DNA of 64,000 nucleotides from Propionispora sp. 2/2-37. GTDB taxonomy: Bacteria; Bacillota; Negativicutes; Propionisporales; Propionisporaceae. The number at the start of each line of letters is the position of its first letter. Within the stretch, counting starts at the first letter, position 1. The position numbers and the translations under genes were made by a program. This document shows, piece by piece, positions 43,243-52,283 of this stretch. The stretch lies in contig NZ_CYSP01000013.1 of assembly GCF_001298735.1 (NCBI RefSeq), positions 62,001 to 126,000 of the forward strand, read 5' to 3'. The notes under the pieces are model-generated. The model was given only the letters and a program-made list of their open reading frames with translations. It did no database searches and was not told where the DNA came from.

Positions 43243-44337
43243 TCACCCTTCCTGGGGAAGTAGATTTCGTGTTTCACGGTATACTTCTTCCGTTGTTATG
43301 CCAAGACCGGGACGGAATACCGGTTTAATTGGAACCGTCAGCCCGTATAGGGCTTCTGCCACCATTTTATAAAGCTGTCCCTGGGCGGATTCAAAAAGAA
43401 TGATTTGTTTGGCATTGGCTGCAGCTTCGCGAAGTTCCGTGGCTGGGAAAGGGCGGAGGGTAATGGGACGGAAGTAGCCAATCTGTTTTCCCTCGTTCTG
43501 GAATAATTCGCAGGCGGCCAGGCAAGAACGGCTGACAATACCGTGACTGATTAAAATGGTATCGGCATTCCTGCACCAGCGATTGTCCCACGCAACCACG
43601 GCGGGCGCCATAGATTCATAGTCTTTTAGGTGAGTTTGCAATACTTCATACAGCTCATCTTCTGTATTATAAGTATTGCGGTGATGCTTATAGCCGTTTG
43701 GTTCAAACCCTATCAGCGGATGAGGCTTGACCAGATTGATTCCCTCAAGTTCCGGATCGTACACCACCAGCGATTCCTTCATTTTACCCTGATATCCGTC
43801 GCCAAGGACAAAGGTGGGGAAATGGTATTGCCAGGCTGCATTAAAGGCTTTGATGGTGTAGTCAAAAAGCTCCTGATGGCTGGCGGTGGAATATACAATG
43901 CGAAGCCCTTCCCCGTTTCCTCCATAGGCGGTTAAGGTTGTTTCCTGCTGTCCGTAAATTACGGTTGCCGTAGAGGGGCCGCCTCTCTGCTGAATGACGG
44001 AGACAATGGGGATTCTCATCATTTCGGCCATAGCCAGAGGCTCCTGCATCAGTACGTTCCCGGGGCCCGCCGTGCTGGTGAAAGCTTTTTTTCCTGTCAT
44101 AACGGCACCTAAGGTATAGTAGCCTGCAGATAATTCGTCTTCCGTCTGCAAGAAAATTTTATTATACCTTAGGGCAAGCTTTGCCCAGTATTGCATAATT
44201 TCCGTTTGAGGAGTAATCGGATAACCAAAGAGGGCATCCGCCCTGGCGGCAATGCCGGCTAAAGCTACCGCTTCGTTGCCGGTAATGAACCTCCGTTTTT
44301 TTTCTAATGCGGAAATAGGCATATGTTGATCTTCCAT
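43243..44337 (-). CDS. korA: 2-oxoacid:ferredoxin oxidoreductase, alpha subunit
   Basis: A 364-residue alpha subunit of the KorA/VorB type: ALFGYPITPQTEIMQYWAKL, the catalytic region TSTAGPGNVLMQEPLAMAE, and FVLGDGYQGKMKESLVVYD, plus a C-terminal transketolase-like domain (ISHGIVSRSCLAA, YFRPITLRPFPATELREA). Together with korBCD it makes acyl-CoA, CO2 and reduced ferredoxin from a 2-oxoacid and CoA, or runs in reverse for synthesis. GGAG lies nine bases before the ATG. A 10-base-arm hairpin and about 240 bases separate it from the symporter gene upstream, so it may have its own promoter. Confidence 0.92.
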   Translation of the reverse strand: MEDQHMPISALEKKRRFITGNEAVALAGIAARADALFGYPITPQTEIMQYWAKLALRYNKIFLQTEDELSAGYYTLGAVMTGKKAFTSTAGPGNVLMQEPLAMAEMMRIPIVSVIQQRGGPSTATVIYGQQETTLTAYGGNGEGLRIVYSTASHQELFDYTIKAFNAAWQYHFPTFVLGDGYQGKMKESLVVYDPELEGINLVKPHPLIGFEPNGYKHHRNTYNTEDELYEVLQTHLKDYESMAPAVVAWDNRWCRNADTILISHGIVSRSCLAACELFQNEGKQIGYFRPITLRPFPATELREAAANAKQIILFESAQGQLYKMVAEALYGLTVPIKPVFRPGLGITTEEVYRETRNLLPQEG

Positions 44338-44525
44338 AGAGGTCTCCTTATTCTGGAGTAATAATTTCTGCTGTTCCAGCTATAGTGTTTGCCGGAAAAG
44401 GGATTTTATGCTGTAGCATTTGCTGCTGCCGGTGGCTTATTTATTTTTTTTGGAAATATTGAGGAGAAACTGCTGCGCTGTTTTTATTCATTTGGCGTCA
44501 TAGCAGGAAGGCTTGCAGGAGAGCA

Positions 44526-44551
44526 AACCTTAGACAAAACGGTCTAAGGTT
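44526..44551. repeat. Perfect hairpin between symporter and korA
   Basis: AACCTTAGAC/GTCTAAGGTT around a six-base loop. No T-run on either strand, so it may be a partial terminator or operator. Confidence 0.5.
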
Positions 44552-44581
44552 CACCTGTTCACTGCTATTTTGTTATTCCGT

Positions 44582-45994
44582 TTACTCCCTCGGGTTAGAC
44601 AGGCCGGCTTGCAGCTTTTGTGACGGGCAGAATGCATAAGTGAGTAAAAAAGTTGTACAGCAGGCAAGCCATTCGAGATAAATCACATGGGGGAATATGC
44701 GGACCGCCGGAGTGGTTTGCCACAGGATCAGCACGACTACGCCGGACAGTATGGTATAAAATGCGGAATTTTTGCGGCAAAGACCCGGAGCAAAAAGCGT
44801 AAATAAAACGATAACACTAAAGGCTGCGGTGAGGCTGAGTCCGATCATTAATGTGCTGATGATACCGCTGATGGTCATCGCCAGCGTCAGGGTAAACAGG
44901 CCCAGAATCACTACGGCTGATTTGGTTGCAACAACAAAATGCGGCTCGCTGACGTGCGGGTTGATGAATTTTTTATAAATATCCTGTGAAAATAATGTAG
45001 CCGAGCTGAGCAGCAGGTTGCAGGCCGTTGATACGTCGGCGGCCCAGAGGGCGGCCAGCGTGATACCGGCGAGAAGCGGATCCAGAGACATGATGATTTT
45101 GGGAAGGGCGAGAGCGGGACTCATAGCGGGAAACATCGATTTGGCCAGAACACCCATCAAAGCGCTGACAAATCCGATGGGAAGCATCATCAGCCCGCCG
45201 ATAATGAAGCCTCTTTGTGCCGTTTTCACATCTCTGGCTCCCAGTGATATTTGAATGATGCTCTGCAGCGATAAATTGACGGTAACCAATACCACAATCC
45301 AGCTGACGATACCGAGGATGCCAACCCCGTCGATAAAGTCCAGGTAGGGGACATTGGCCGGAAGCCGGGCTTTAAGATTTTCCATACCGCCGACACGATG
45401 TACACAAACAACGGTAGCCAGGATAATGCCAATATATTTTAAAGAAACGTTTAAGATGTTCGACATACTGGCGGACCACATGCCGCCGATTAAAGTGATT
45501 CCGATAAACACCACGGCACTGGTGAGCATACCCGAGGTCAGGGTGAATATCTCCGGCATTAAGGCACAGAGAATACTGCCGCCGGCGATGTACTGCAGGG
45601 ACATAACGACCAATTGAATTAAAATCTGGCAGGCGATGCCGGCAATCATGCCTTTTTTGTCGTAATAGCGGCCCAACATCTCCGGTATGGTCGTAATATT
45701 CAGTTCACGATATTTTTTGGCAACCAGAGCCCCCATGGCAATGGCTCCCAGGCCCCAGGCAGTGGTATACCAGCCGGCGGAAAGCCCGACTTTGTAGGCT
45801 TGTTCAGCCACTCCGATGGTCGAGGCTCCGCCAACGGCAAGGCCGACAATCGACACGGTAATCAGCGGGGTGGTGAGCTGCCTGCCGGCAAGTACGTAGT
45901 TGGCAGCATCCCCGGCAGCGCGCCGTTTGGCATAATAACTGATCATGAACAATAAAACGATGTACAGGCATACAATACTAAAAGCGATATTCAT
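44582..45994 (-). CDS. Sodium:solute symporter (SSS family)
   Basis: A 470-residue multi-pass transporter of the sodium:solute symporter family (relatives carry amino acids, panthothenate, short acids or vitamins). It shows about thirteen hydrophobic segments, an early YVLAGRQLTTPLITVSIVGLA and GGASTIGVAEQAYKVGLSAGWYTTAWGLGA, and the conserved ALWAADVSTACNLLLSSATL. The start is the ATG at 45994 (AGGAGG five bases upstream); the longer frame to 46096 runs through the T-box leader. The T-box indicates uptake of the amino acid, or of a related acid, sensed by the leader, a sensible partner for the 2-oxoacid oxidoreductase downstream. Confidence 0.88.
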   Translation of the reverse strand: MNIAFSIVCLYIVLLFMISYYAKRRAAGDAANYVLAGRQLTTPLITVSIVGLAVGGASTIGVAEQAYKVGLSAGWYTTAWGLGAIAMGALVAKKYRELNITTIPEMLGRYYDKKGMIAGIACQILIQLVVMSLQYIAGGSILCALMPEIFTLTSGMLTSAVVFIGITLIGGMWSASMSNILNVSLKYIGIILATVVCVHRVGGMENLKARLPANVPYLDFIDGVGILGIVSWIVVLVTVNLSLQSIIQISLGARDVKTAQRGFIIGGLMMLPIGFVSALMGVLAKSMFPAMSPALALPKIIMSLDPLLAGITLAALWAADVSTACNLLLSSATLFSQDIYKKFINPHVSEPHFVVATKSAVVILGLFTLTLAMTISGIISTLMIGLSLTAAFSVIVLFTLFAPGLCRKNSAFYTILSGVVVLILWQTTPAVRIFPHVIYLEWLACCTTFLLTYAFCPSQKLQAGLSNPRE

Positions 45995-46050
45995 AATAGC
46001 CTCCTTTATCGGTTCCTCCATAACATATTCTTCTATGCCGGGCATAAAAG

Positions 46051-46350
46051 AAAAAATCGCCCCTCCAGATAAGGGACGAAAGCTCCGCGGTACCACCCAT
46101 TTAGATCATGACAAAATAAAAAGGGCGTACCAAAGGGGCGAAAAGCCGCGGTACCACCCTGTTTCGATCGCAAGATCCACTTTACTGTCTGTAACGTAGA
46201 CATACGGCACGGCCTACTGCTATTTCAGCCTGCAATTCAGGAAGGAACTTCACCCGGCATTTTCAACTGGTTCGCACCAGCCACCAGCTCTCTGTATGAA
46301 AACTACTGAGTTACTTTTTTCCGTCATCATCGGTAAAGTATTCTTATTGG
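46051..46350 (-). ncRNA. T-box leader with tandem antiterminator/terminator modules
   Basis: On the minus strand a stem I domain (AGTAA element, GAGAGCTGGTGGCTGGTG apical region, near 46270-46320) and a stem II-like GGCTGAAA/AGTAGGCC lead to two T-box sequences. The first is AGGGTGGTACCGCGG (46146-46160) with a terminator ending in T5 near 46116. The second is GGGTGGTACCGCGG (46085-46098) with a CGTCCCT/AGGGGCG terminator and T6 at 46051-46078. One specifier domain therefore precedes two consecutive tRNA-sensing switches. The specifier codon was not resolved; TGC (Cys), ATT (Ile) and TTG (Leu) in the loop GAATTGCAGG are candidates. Confidence 0.9.
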
Positions 46351-46355
46351 ACATC

Positions 46356-46385
46356 ATTATAGTATTGACATGGTGCAGTTGTCAA
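46356..46385 (-). promoter_or_regulatory. Promoter of the T-box/symporter transcript
   Basis: On the minus strand TTGACA (46380-46385), 18-base spacer, TATAAT (46356-46361). Confidence 0.75.
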
Positions 46386-46440
46386 TATGGGTAGAACAAT
46401 TTTTTCCTGCAAGCTAAAGACAGTGTGACATTTTACGTAT

Positions 46441-46479
46441 AAAAAGCCCATTCCATTTTGACGATGCTAGCGGCTTTTT
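46441..46479. terminator. Terminator-like inverted repeat upstream of the ATPase
   Basis: AAAAAGCC and GGCTTTTT separated by about 23 bases, between the divergent T-box and P-type ATPase genes. Weak because of the long loop. Confidence 0.45.
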
Positions 46480-46578
46480 AAACTTAATACCGCATAAGAA
46501 CAGTTCCTGCAGGATACACTTCAAACATCAAATCAGGCTTTTAGTAAGCGGTAAACACGGAAAGGAAAGCGGATAAAC

Positions 46579-49242
46579 ATGTGGTTTTCAAAATCAGCTC
46601 AAGCAGTTCTTACTGAACTGCGTGTCAATCCGGCGGACGGATTGACTTCTGCAGAAGCACAAGCCAGACTGGAAAAGGATGGCCCCAATAAATTAAAAGG
46701 CAGGCCCAGGAAGAGCTTTTTAGAGCTGTTCTTTGCTCAGTTGCAGGATATGCTGATCTATGTTTTATTGGGAGCGGCAGTTATTACCGTGGTGGTGGGA
46801 GAATGGGTTGATGCCGCGATTATCCTGCTGGTGGTATTTCTAAATGCGGTTATCGGGGTTGTTCAGGAGAGTAAAGCCGAAAAAGCAATAGAAGCTCTGG
46901 AACGTCTGGCCACACCGCGGGCGGTGGTCAGGCGTGACGGGGAAGTAAAAGAAATCAATTCGGAAAACGTAGTGGCCGGCGATGTGATCATTCTTGATGC
47001 GGGCAGGTATGTTCCTGCCGATCTCAGGCTCATCAACAGTGCAAACCTGCAAATTGAAGAATCTGCGCTGACCGGAGAATCCGTTCCTACGGAAAAGAAC
47101 GCGGCGGACGTGCCGGCAGATACCAAAACGCCGATTGGCGACCAAGCCAATATGGCCTTCATGTCAACGTTGGTCACCTACGGCAGAGGGGAAGGCATTG
47201 TCGTGGCAACTGCCATGGATACCGAAATTGGCAAGATTGCCAGGATTCTGGATGACGATGTTGATGAAATGACTCCATTGCAAAAACGGCTTGAAGAACT
47301 CGGCAAGACGCTGGGGTATATCGCTCTCGGCATTACCGTATTGATATTTGTTATTTCCCTTTTCCAAGACAGACCGCTGTTTGAGATGTTTCTAACAGCC
47401 ATTAGTTTAGCTGTGGCCGCCATTCCTGAAGGGCTGCCGGCTATCGTTGCCATTGTGCTGGCCCTTGGCGTGACCAGAATATCCAGGGTAAACGCCATAG
47501 TAAGAAAGCTTCCTGCAGTGGAAACACTGGGGTCGGTCAGCATTATCTGTTCAGATAAGACCGGAACGCTCACGCAAAACAGGATGACCGTTGTCAAGTT
47601 TTATACGGCAGGAAATCTCGGCCAGGTACCGGCGGAAGCGGGGGAGTTCCATCCGGGGAATACAGATGGAAAGGAATTAATCAAGTCGTTTGTTCTTTGC
47701 TCGGATGCGACCTATGAAAATGGAGAAAGCACCGGTGATCCTACCGAGGTTGCTTTAGTGGTATTTGGGGAAAAATATGGACTGGGAAGAAAAAAACTGC
47801 AGGCAGAACATAAACGGGTCAGCGAAAAGCCTTTTGATTCAGACCGAAAGTTGATGTCTACCCTTACGGAAGAGGAGAATGGCTACCGGGTACATACCAA
47901 GGGTGCGTTGGATACTATCTTAAAGATATCGTCAAGGGCTTTAGTACAGGGAAAGGTCGTTCCGCTAACGGAAGAATTGAAAGCGGAATACCTAACTGTT
48001 GCAGAAACAATGTCTAATGATGCGCTAAGAGTGCTGGGCGCAGCTTATAAAGATACGTCTGATGTGATTGAGCCGGACGAAATGGAGAAGGAGCTAACCG
48101 TTATCGGCTTAGCCGGTATGATCGATCCGCCCAGGCTGGAGGTTAAGGCTACCATAGAAAAAGCCAGGAAGGCCGGCATTATTCCGGTGATGATTACCGG
48201 CGACCATAAAAATACGGCGGTTGCCATTGCGAAAGAACTGGGAATTGCAAGCTCAATGGAGCAGAGTATTACCGGCAGTGAAATAGATAATCTATCGGAA
48301 AAAGAATTTTTTTCAAGATGCAGGAACTACCGTGTGTTTGCCCGCGTGTCGCCCGAGCACAAGGTTAAAATCGTCAAAGCATTTCAGTCGCAGGGGAATA
48401 TCGTATCGATGACCGGAGACGGAGTGAACGATGCCCCTTCCTTGAAAGTTGCCGATATCGGCGTCGCTATGGGGATTACCGGCACCGATGTGTCAAAGGG
48501 TGCAAGCGATATGATTCTAACCGATGATAACTTTACAACGATTGTCCATGCGATAGAGGAAGGCAGAAATATATATAATAACATAAAAAAAACAGTCATA
48601 TTTCTCCTTGCCTGTAATTTAGGCGAAGTTGTCGCCATCCTATTCGCGGTAATGTTTTACTGGCCGGTACCGCTGCTGGCAACGCAGATCTTGTGGATTA
48701 ATTTGGTTACCGATTCATTTCCGGCGATTGCACTTGGTGTCGATCCCGGCGATAAGGATGTTATGAATAAAAAGCCCAGGAACCCGAAAGAAAGCTTTTT
48801 TGCCCATGGCGCTGCGATCCGGGTACTTACCGGCGGGATATTAATCGGGCTGTTGACCTTGACGGCTTTCTATTTTGGGCTGGCTCAATTTGGTTATAGC
48901 CTGAATTCCCCCGATATACCGGAACAGGTAATGGTCAATGCCCGGACCATGGCCTTTGTCGTTTTGGCCGGTACACAGCTGTTTTTTGCACTGTCCATGC
49001 GAAGCTTTCACAAGTTGGTATTCCAGCTTGGGGTGTTTTCCAATCGATACTTAATCGGCGCGGTGGTGTTGGGGTTTATCCTGCAGTTTGGCGTCATTAC
49101 CATACCGTTTTTTGCGAATGCATTTAAGGTACAAAATTTGTCGCTGTCTGACTGGGGGCTGGTGCTGTTTTTTAGCCTGGTTCCGTTTCTGTTGAATGAA
49201 GGTTCAAAATTGCTTATGAAAGAGCCGGCAAACCCGCAATAG
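46579..49242 (+). CDS. Cation-transporting P-type ATPase (calcium type)
   Basis: An 887-residue P2-type ATPase of the calcium-pump group. N-terminal cation-ATPase domain (ADGLTSAEAQARLEKDGPN), actuator TGES as ALTGESVPTEKN, membrane helix AIPEGLPAIVAIVLALG (the Ca-site PEGLP), phosphorylation site SDKTGTLTQNRM, nucleotide domain KGALDTILKIS, hinge MTGDGVNDAPSLK, and C-terminal helices with ILWINLVTDSFPAIALG. It should expel Ca2+ (or Mn2+) from the cytoplasm. No known riboswitch was found in its leader. It stands alone between a terminator-like repeat and the DoxX gene. Confidence 0.95.
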   Translation: MWFSKSAQAVLTELRVNPADGLTSAEAQARLEKDGPNKLKGRPRKSFLELFFAQLQDMLIYVLLGAAVITVVVGEWVDAAIILLVVFLNAVIGVVQESKAEKAIEALERLATPRAVVRRDGEVKEINSENVVAGDVIILDAGRYVPADLRLINSANLQIEESALTGESVPTEKNAADVPADTKTPIGDQANMAFMSTLVTYGRGEGIVVATAMDTEIGKIARILDDDVDEMTPLQKRLEELGKTLGYIALGITVLIFVISLFQDRPLFEMFLTAISLAVAAIPEGLPAIVAIVLALGVTRISRVNAIVRKLPAVETLGSVSIICSDKTGTLTQNRMTVVKFYTAGNLGQVPAEAGEFHPGNTDGKELIKSFVLCSDATYENGESTGDPTEVALVVFGEKYGLGRKKLQAEHKRVSEKPFDSDRKLMSTLTEEENGYRVHTKGALDTILKISSRALVQGKVVPLTEELKAEYLTVAETMSNDALRVLGAAYKDTSDVIEPDEMEKELTVIGLAGMIDPPRLEVKATIEKARKAGIIPVMITGDHKNTAVAIAKELGIASSMEQSITGSEIDNLSEKEFFSRCRNYRVFARVSPEHKVKIVKAFQSQGNIVSMTGDGVNDAPSLKVADIGVAMGITGTDVSKGASDMILTDDNFTTIVHAIEEGRNIYNNIKKTVIFLLACNLGEVVAILFAVMFYWPVPLLATQILWINLVTDSFPAIALGVDPGDKDVMNKKPRNPKESFFAHGAAIRVLTGGILIGLLTLTAFYFGLAQFGYSLNSPDIPEQVMVNARTMAFVVLAGTQLFFALSMRSFHKLVFQLGVFSNRYLIGAVVLGFILQFGVITIPFFANAFKVQNLSLSDWGLVLFFSLVPFLLNEGSKLLMKEPANPQ

Positions 49243-49439
49243 AAGCCTGGTATCTGCAGTGCCGGATTCTATTGGCAATGCCGGTACTACGAAAAATATG
49301 CTGGCATTGTGTTTTTTTGCTATAATAAAAAAGAGAAGGGCGAATTACTAAAGCGTTTAGTGAGCCGTTTCTAAATTTGCTACCAATCTAAAGAAAAAAG
49401 ATACTATCCGTAGTAACATAAAGGGAGGGTTGACAGGCT

Positions 49440-49910
49440 ATGAAAGAACTATATATTTTTTTCAGCCAAAGACTGCAGTCTTATCAAGATCTTGGTTTGC
49501 TGATTTTCCGTCTGGGAATTGGCGGTATGTTTATGTGGCATGGGTTTCCCAAGATTTTTGGCGGTATCGAAAAATGGACTGCCTTAGGGAAAACAATGGA
49601 AACCTTTGGAATCTATTTTATGCCGGCTTTCTGGGGATTTATGAGTGGCTTTGCCGAATTTTTCGGCGGCCTCTTCGTTGCCTTAGGCTTGTTTTACCGG
49701 CTTGCCTGTTTCCTGCTTGTTTTCAATTTAGGTGTTGCCTTTGTCAGTCAGATGGTTGGCGATAAGGGACTGTTAAAAGCCTCACAGTCGTTGGAGGATG
49801 GCTTCAGTTTTTTGGCGGCACTTTTTGTTGGCCCGGGTAAATACAGCCTTGATGAATATGCGGGCTTGAATAAGTCTGGCAAGACCGGCAGTCGATTGTT
49901 TAACCGTTAA
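49440..49910 (+). CDS. DoxX-family membrane protein
   Basis: A 156-residue protein of the DoxX/YqjF type with four helices: GLLIFRLGIGGMFMWHGFPK (the typical R-x-G-x-x-F/M-x-x-HG start), FWGFMSGFAEFFGGLFVALG, and FLLVFNLGVAFVSQM, then a final segment. DoxX proteins are linked to oxidoreductases, thiol stress and respiratory components, without a firm role. GGGAGGG is eleven bases before the ATG. A terminator follows. Confidence 0.85.
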   Translation: MKELYIFFSQRLQSYQDLGLLIFRLGIGGMFMWHGFPKIFGGIEKWTALGKTMETFGIYFMPAFWGFMSGFAEFFGGLFVALGLFYRLACFLLVFNLGVAFVSQMVGDKGLLKASQSLEDGFSFLAALFVGPGKYSLDEYAGLNKSGKTGSRLFNR

Positions 49911-49946
49911 TGAAGACTGCGTGGACCAGGTTTTTAGTCTGGCTAC

Positions 49947-49980
49947 GGCTCTTATCTCCCGGAGATAGGGGCTTTTTTTT
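49947..49980 (+). terminator. Terminator after the DoxX gene
   Basis: GGCTCTTATCTCC pairs with GGAGATAGGGGC (one bulge), followed by eight T. Confidence 0.85.
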
Positions 49981-50072
49981 GTTGATTCCGCCTGGGAATA
50001 GACTGTTTCCATGAATTGTAATATAGTTGTAACAAATTTGTAACAAGAAAGTTTTATTCTAAAAGCAAACAA

Positions 50073-50312
50073 TTGCCAGTTATATCGATACAGGACAACG
50101 GGGATGGTCAGTTTATGGGGGAACTAGTGGTATACCGGTTTTATAGGCGAGGCTCGTTACAAGAAGAGCAGTATGCCAGTCTGGAAGAAGCGATGCGCCA
50201 GGCTTTGAGTGATGTGGAATTCAACGAGGGCCGCCCGGATAAGATCAGTGCCGGTGATAACCAGTATTATTTAGCTGACATGGAAATATATTGGAAAGAG
50301 AAGGGGTGGTAA
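50073..50312 (+). CDS. Small hypothetical protein (79 aa)
   Basis: Not recognised. An acidic soluble protein (GELVVYRFYRRGSLQEEQYA, then LADMEIYWKEKGW) with no signal peptide. The open frame begins at a TTG (50073) lacking a ribosome site; an ATG at 50115 with GGGATGG upstream gives a 65-residue alternative and is perhaps the real start. The gene is single. Confidence 0.5.
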   Translation: MPVISIQDNGDGQFMGELVVYRFYRRGSLQEEQYASLEEAMRQALSDVEFNEGRPDKISAGDNQYYLADMEIYWKEKGW

Positions 50313-50420
50313 TTTTGTGTATTTTTCACAATTTGCTGCAAGTTATATTGTGAGATATATCCATAGACATTGCCTTTCCGCTTTGTTATAATGGAACAAA
50401 GCAAATGATAAAAATTGAGC

Positions 50421-50473
50421 AAAGATGCTAATGACTAAGATAAATGTATCTTATGTCGGTGAGCATCTTTTTT
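50421..50473 (+). terminator. Terminator after the small hypothetical gene
   Basis: AAAGATGCT pairs with AGCATCTTT, enclosing a second TAAGATA/TATCTTA stem, and a T-run follows. Confidence 0.7.
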
Positions 50474-50568
50474 GTTTTCTCAGGGTGATTGCATACGTTT
50501 AGCCTGGCAGTATTGTCTACGGAAATTTGCGGCAGCGGACAAGGGAATACCGGAATGGTTCACAAGGA

Positions 50569-50607
50569 AAGCAAAGATGCTTAGTGAGGTTCTTTGCTTT
50601 TTGTTTT
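50569..50607 (+). terminator. Second hairpin with T-run upstream of the ABC operon
   Basis: AAGCAAAGA pairs with TCTTTGCTT, then TTTGTTTTT. It lies about 85 bases before the ATPase start, so it could be a leader attenuator for the transporter genes. Confidence 0.6.
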
Positions 50608-50691
50608 TATTCCTATAACTGGTAGTGGCTCTCTATGTCAGGTGTTTTTTATTTCCTTCAAACTAAACTAAGGATTTCAGGAGGAGATTAT

Positions 50692-51411
50692 ATGTTTAAC
50701 ATATCGAAATTGGGCAAAAAATTTGGCGATTTGGAAGTGCTGAAAAGTATCAGCATGCTGATTAAAGAGGGCGAGGTGGTTTGCATTATCGGCCCGTCCG
50801 GTTCCGGGAAAAGCACTTTTTTGCGCTGCCTGAATCTTCTTGAAGTACCGACAAGCGGGAAAATTTATTATTCCGGAACGCTGATTGACGCGGATCTGGA
50901 CAGTAAAAAACTCCGGAAAGAAGTCGGTATGGTATTCCAGAAATTCAATCTGTTTCCCATGTTTACCGTGCTGGAAAACCTGACTTATGCGCCGATACAT
51001 ATCAACAAGATGAAAAAAGCGGAGGCACGGGAATTGGCGGTAAGCCTGTTGGATAAGGTTGGGCTGTCCGATAAAATAAACGAATATCCTGCCAAACTCT
51101 CCGGTGGGCAGCAGCAGCGTGTGGCCATTGCCCGTGCTTTGGCCATGAGACCTAAAATGCTGCTTTTTGATGAACCCACTTCGGCCCTGGACCCGGAACT
51201 GGTGGGAGATGTTTTGGCAGTCATGAAACAGCTGGCCGCCGAGGGAATGACAATGATTGTGGTCACCCATGAAATGGGGTTTGCAAGAGATGTGGCGGAT
51301 CGCGTGGTATTCATGGATAAAGGCTATATTGTGGAAGAGGGCCCGCCGGAAAAGATTTTTAATCATCCGGAACAGCAAAGAACGAAAGAATTTCTGGCAA
51401 GAGTTTTATAA
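50692..51411 (+). CDS. Polar amino acid ABC transporter ATP-binding protein
   Basis: A 239-residue GlnQ/HisP-type ATPase: Walker [19 protein letters not shown] (about residues 34-51), [21 protein letters not shown] signature [17 protein letters not shown], Walker [17 protein letters not shown], switch [14 protein letters not shown]. These are diagnostic of the polar amino acid uptake family. The start is the ATG at 50692 behind GGAGGAG, not the longer frame from 50635. The permease and binding-protein genes follow on the same strand. Confidence 0.95.
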   Translation: MFNISKLGKKFGDLEVLKSISMLIKEGEVVCIIGPSGSGKSTFLRCLNLLEVPTSGKIYYSGTLIDADLDSKKLRKEVGMVFQKFNLFPMFTVLENLTYAPIHINKMKKAEARELAVSLLDKVGLSDKINEYPAKLSGGQQQRVAIARALAMRPKMLLFDEPTSALDPELVGDVLAVMKQLAAEGMTMIVVTHEMGFARDVADRVVFMDKGYIVEEGPPEKIFNHPEQQRTKEFLARVL

Positions 51412-51422
51412 GGAGGGACAAT

Positions 51423-52115
51423 ATGACACTACATTTTGCTAAAGCAGCGGATTTATTAATTCCTTCTCTGCTACACGGTTTTGGCGTGGTTATTCAGGCA
51501 ACTATTTTTGGGTTTTTACTGGCAACCGTTTTGGGAATGGTCATTGCCATAGGCAGGCTCTCGAGTGTCAAAGTAATTAAAGGCTTTCTATACCTCTTTT
51601 TGGAATTGATCCGGGGAACGCCGTTACTTGTACAGCTTGTATATATATATTATGTGGTTCCTTTGCTGTTGAATCTCATAGCCGGCATGTTTGGCTATAA
51701 AACCGATGTACAGATCGCATCGCTGACGGCAGGTATTCTGGGATTGGGCATTAATTATGGCTGCTATATGTCGGAAGTAATCAGGGCATCGATTCTTTCC
51801 ATTGATTCCGGGCAGACAGAAGCGGCTCTGGCGCTGGGATTTGGAAAGTACCAGGCATTATTCCGTATTGTAATTCCCCAGGCATTACGCAGCATTATAC
51901 CTTCCCTCGGGAATTACCTGGTTATGATGGTAAAAGATACTTCCCTGTTAGCGTACGTGGCGGTTAATGAATTGCTGCTGCGCACCCAAAGCTTTGCCTC
52001 GCAAACCTTTTTGACGATTGAATCATACACTTTTCTGGCGCTGTCCTATTTGATTATCAGTATTCCGTTGTCTCATCTGGTTAAATATGTGGAAGAGCGA
52101 TTAAAAAATAACTAG
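51423..52115 (+). CDS. Polar amino acid ABC transporter permease
   Basis: A 230-residue HisM/GlnP-type permease with five helices and the family EAA loop (SGQTEAALALGFGKYQALFRI then VIPQALRSIIPSLGN). The N-terminal LLHGFGVVIQATIFGFLLATVLGM segment and LIRGTPLLVQLVYIYY are also typical. AGGAGGG lies nine bases before the ATG, eleven bases after the ATPase gene. It probably works as a homodimer. Confidence 0.95.
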   Translation: MTLHFAKAADLLIPSLLHGFGVVIQATIFGFLLATVLGMVIAIGRLSSVKVIKGFLYLFLELIRGTPLLVQLVYIYYVVPLLLNLIAGMFGYKTDVQIASLTAGILGLGINYGCYMSEVIRASILSIDSGQTEAALALGFGKYQALFRIVIPQALRSIIPSLGNYLVMMVKDTSLLAYVAVNELLLRTQSFASQTFLTIESYTFLALSYLIISIPLSHLVKYVEERLKNN

Positions 52116-52283
52116 ACCTTATGTTGGGTATTCGTATTTTGCGAGTGATTTTATCTTCAAATTTTGTAAAATACCAGCTTTAAGAATCATACAGTTCATG
52201 GAAAGGGCGGATGCATTATTGAGGAAGATGGTAACCGTTTTATGCAGCTTTCAGTTTTAACGAAAAGAGGGGGATGGATAATC

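Noticed and set aside
44595..46199. Several open frames in or opposite the symporter and T-box region
   Set aside because: They are shadow frames of the symporter gene or of the structured T-box leader.
46482..46578. Search for a metal riboswitch (yybP-ykoY type) before the P-type ATPase
   Set aside because: The conserved loop motifs are not present; only an imperfect terminator-like repeat precedes it.
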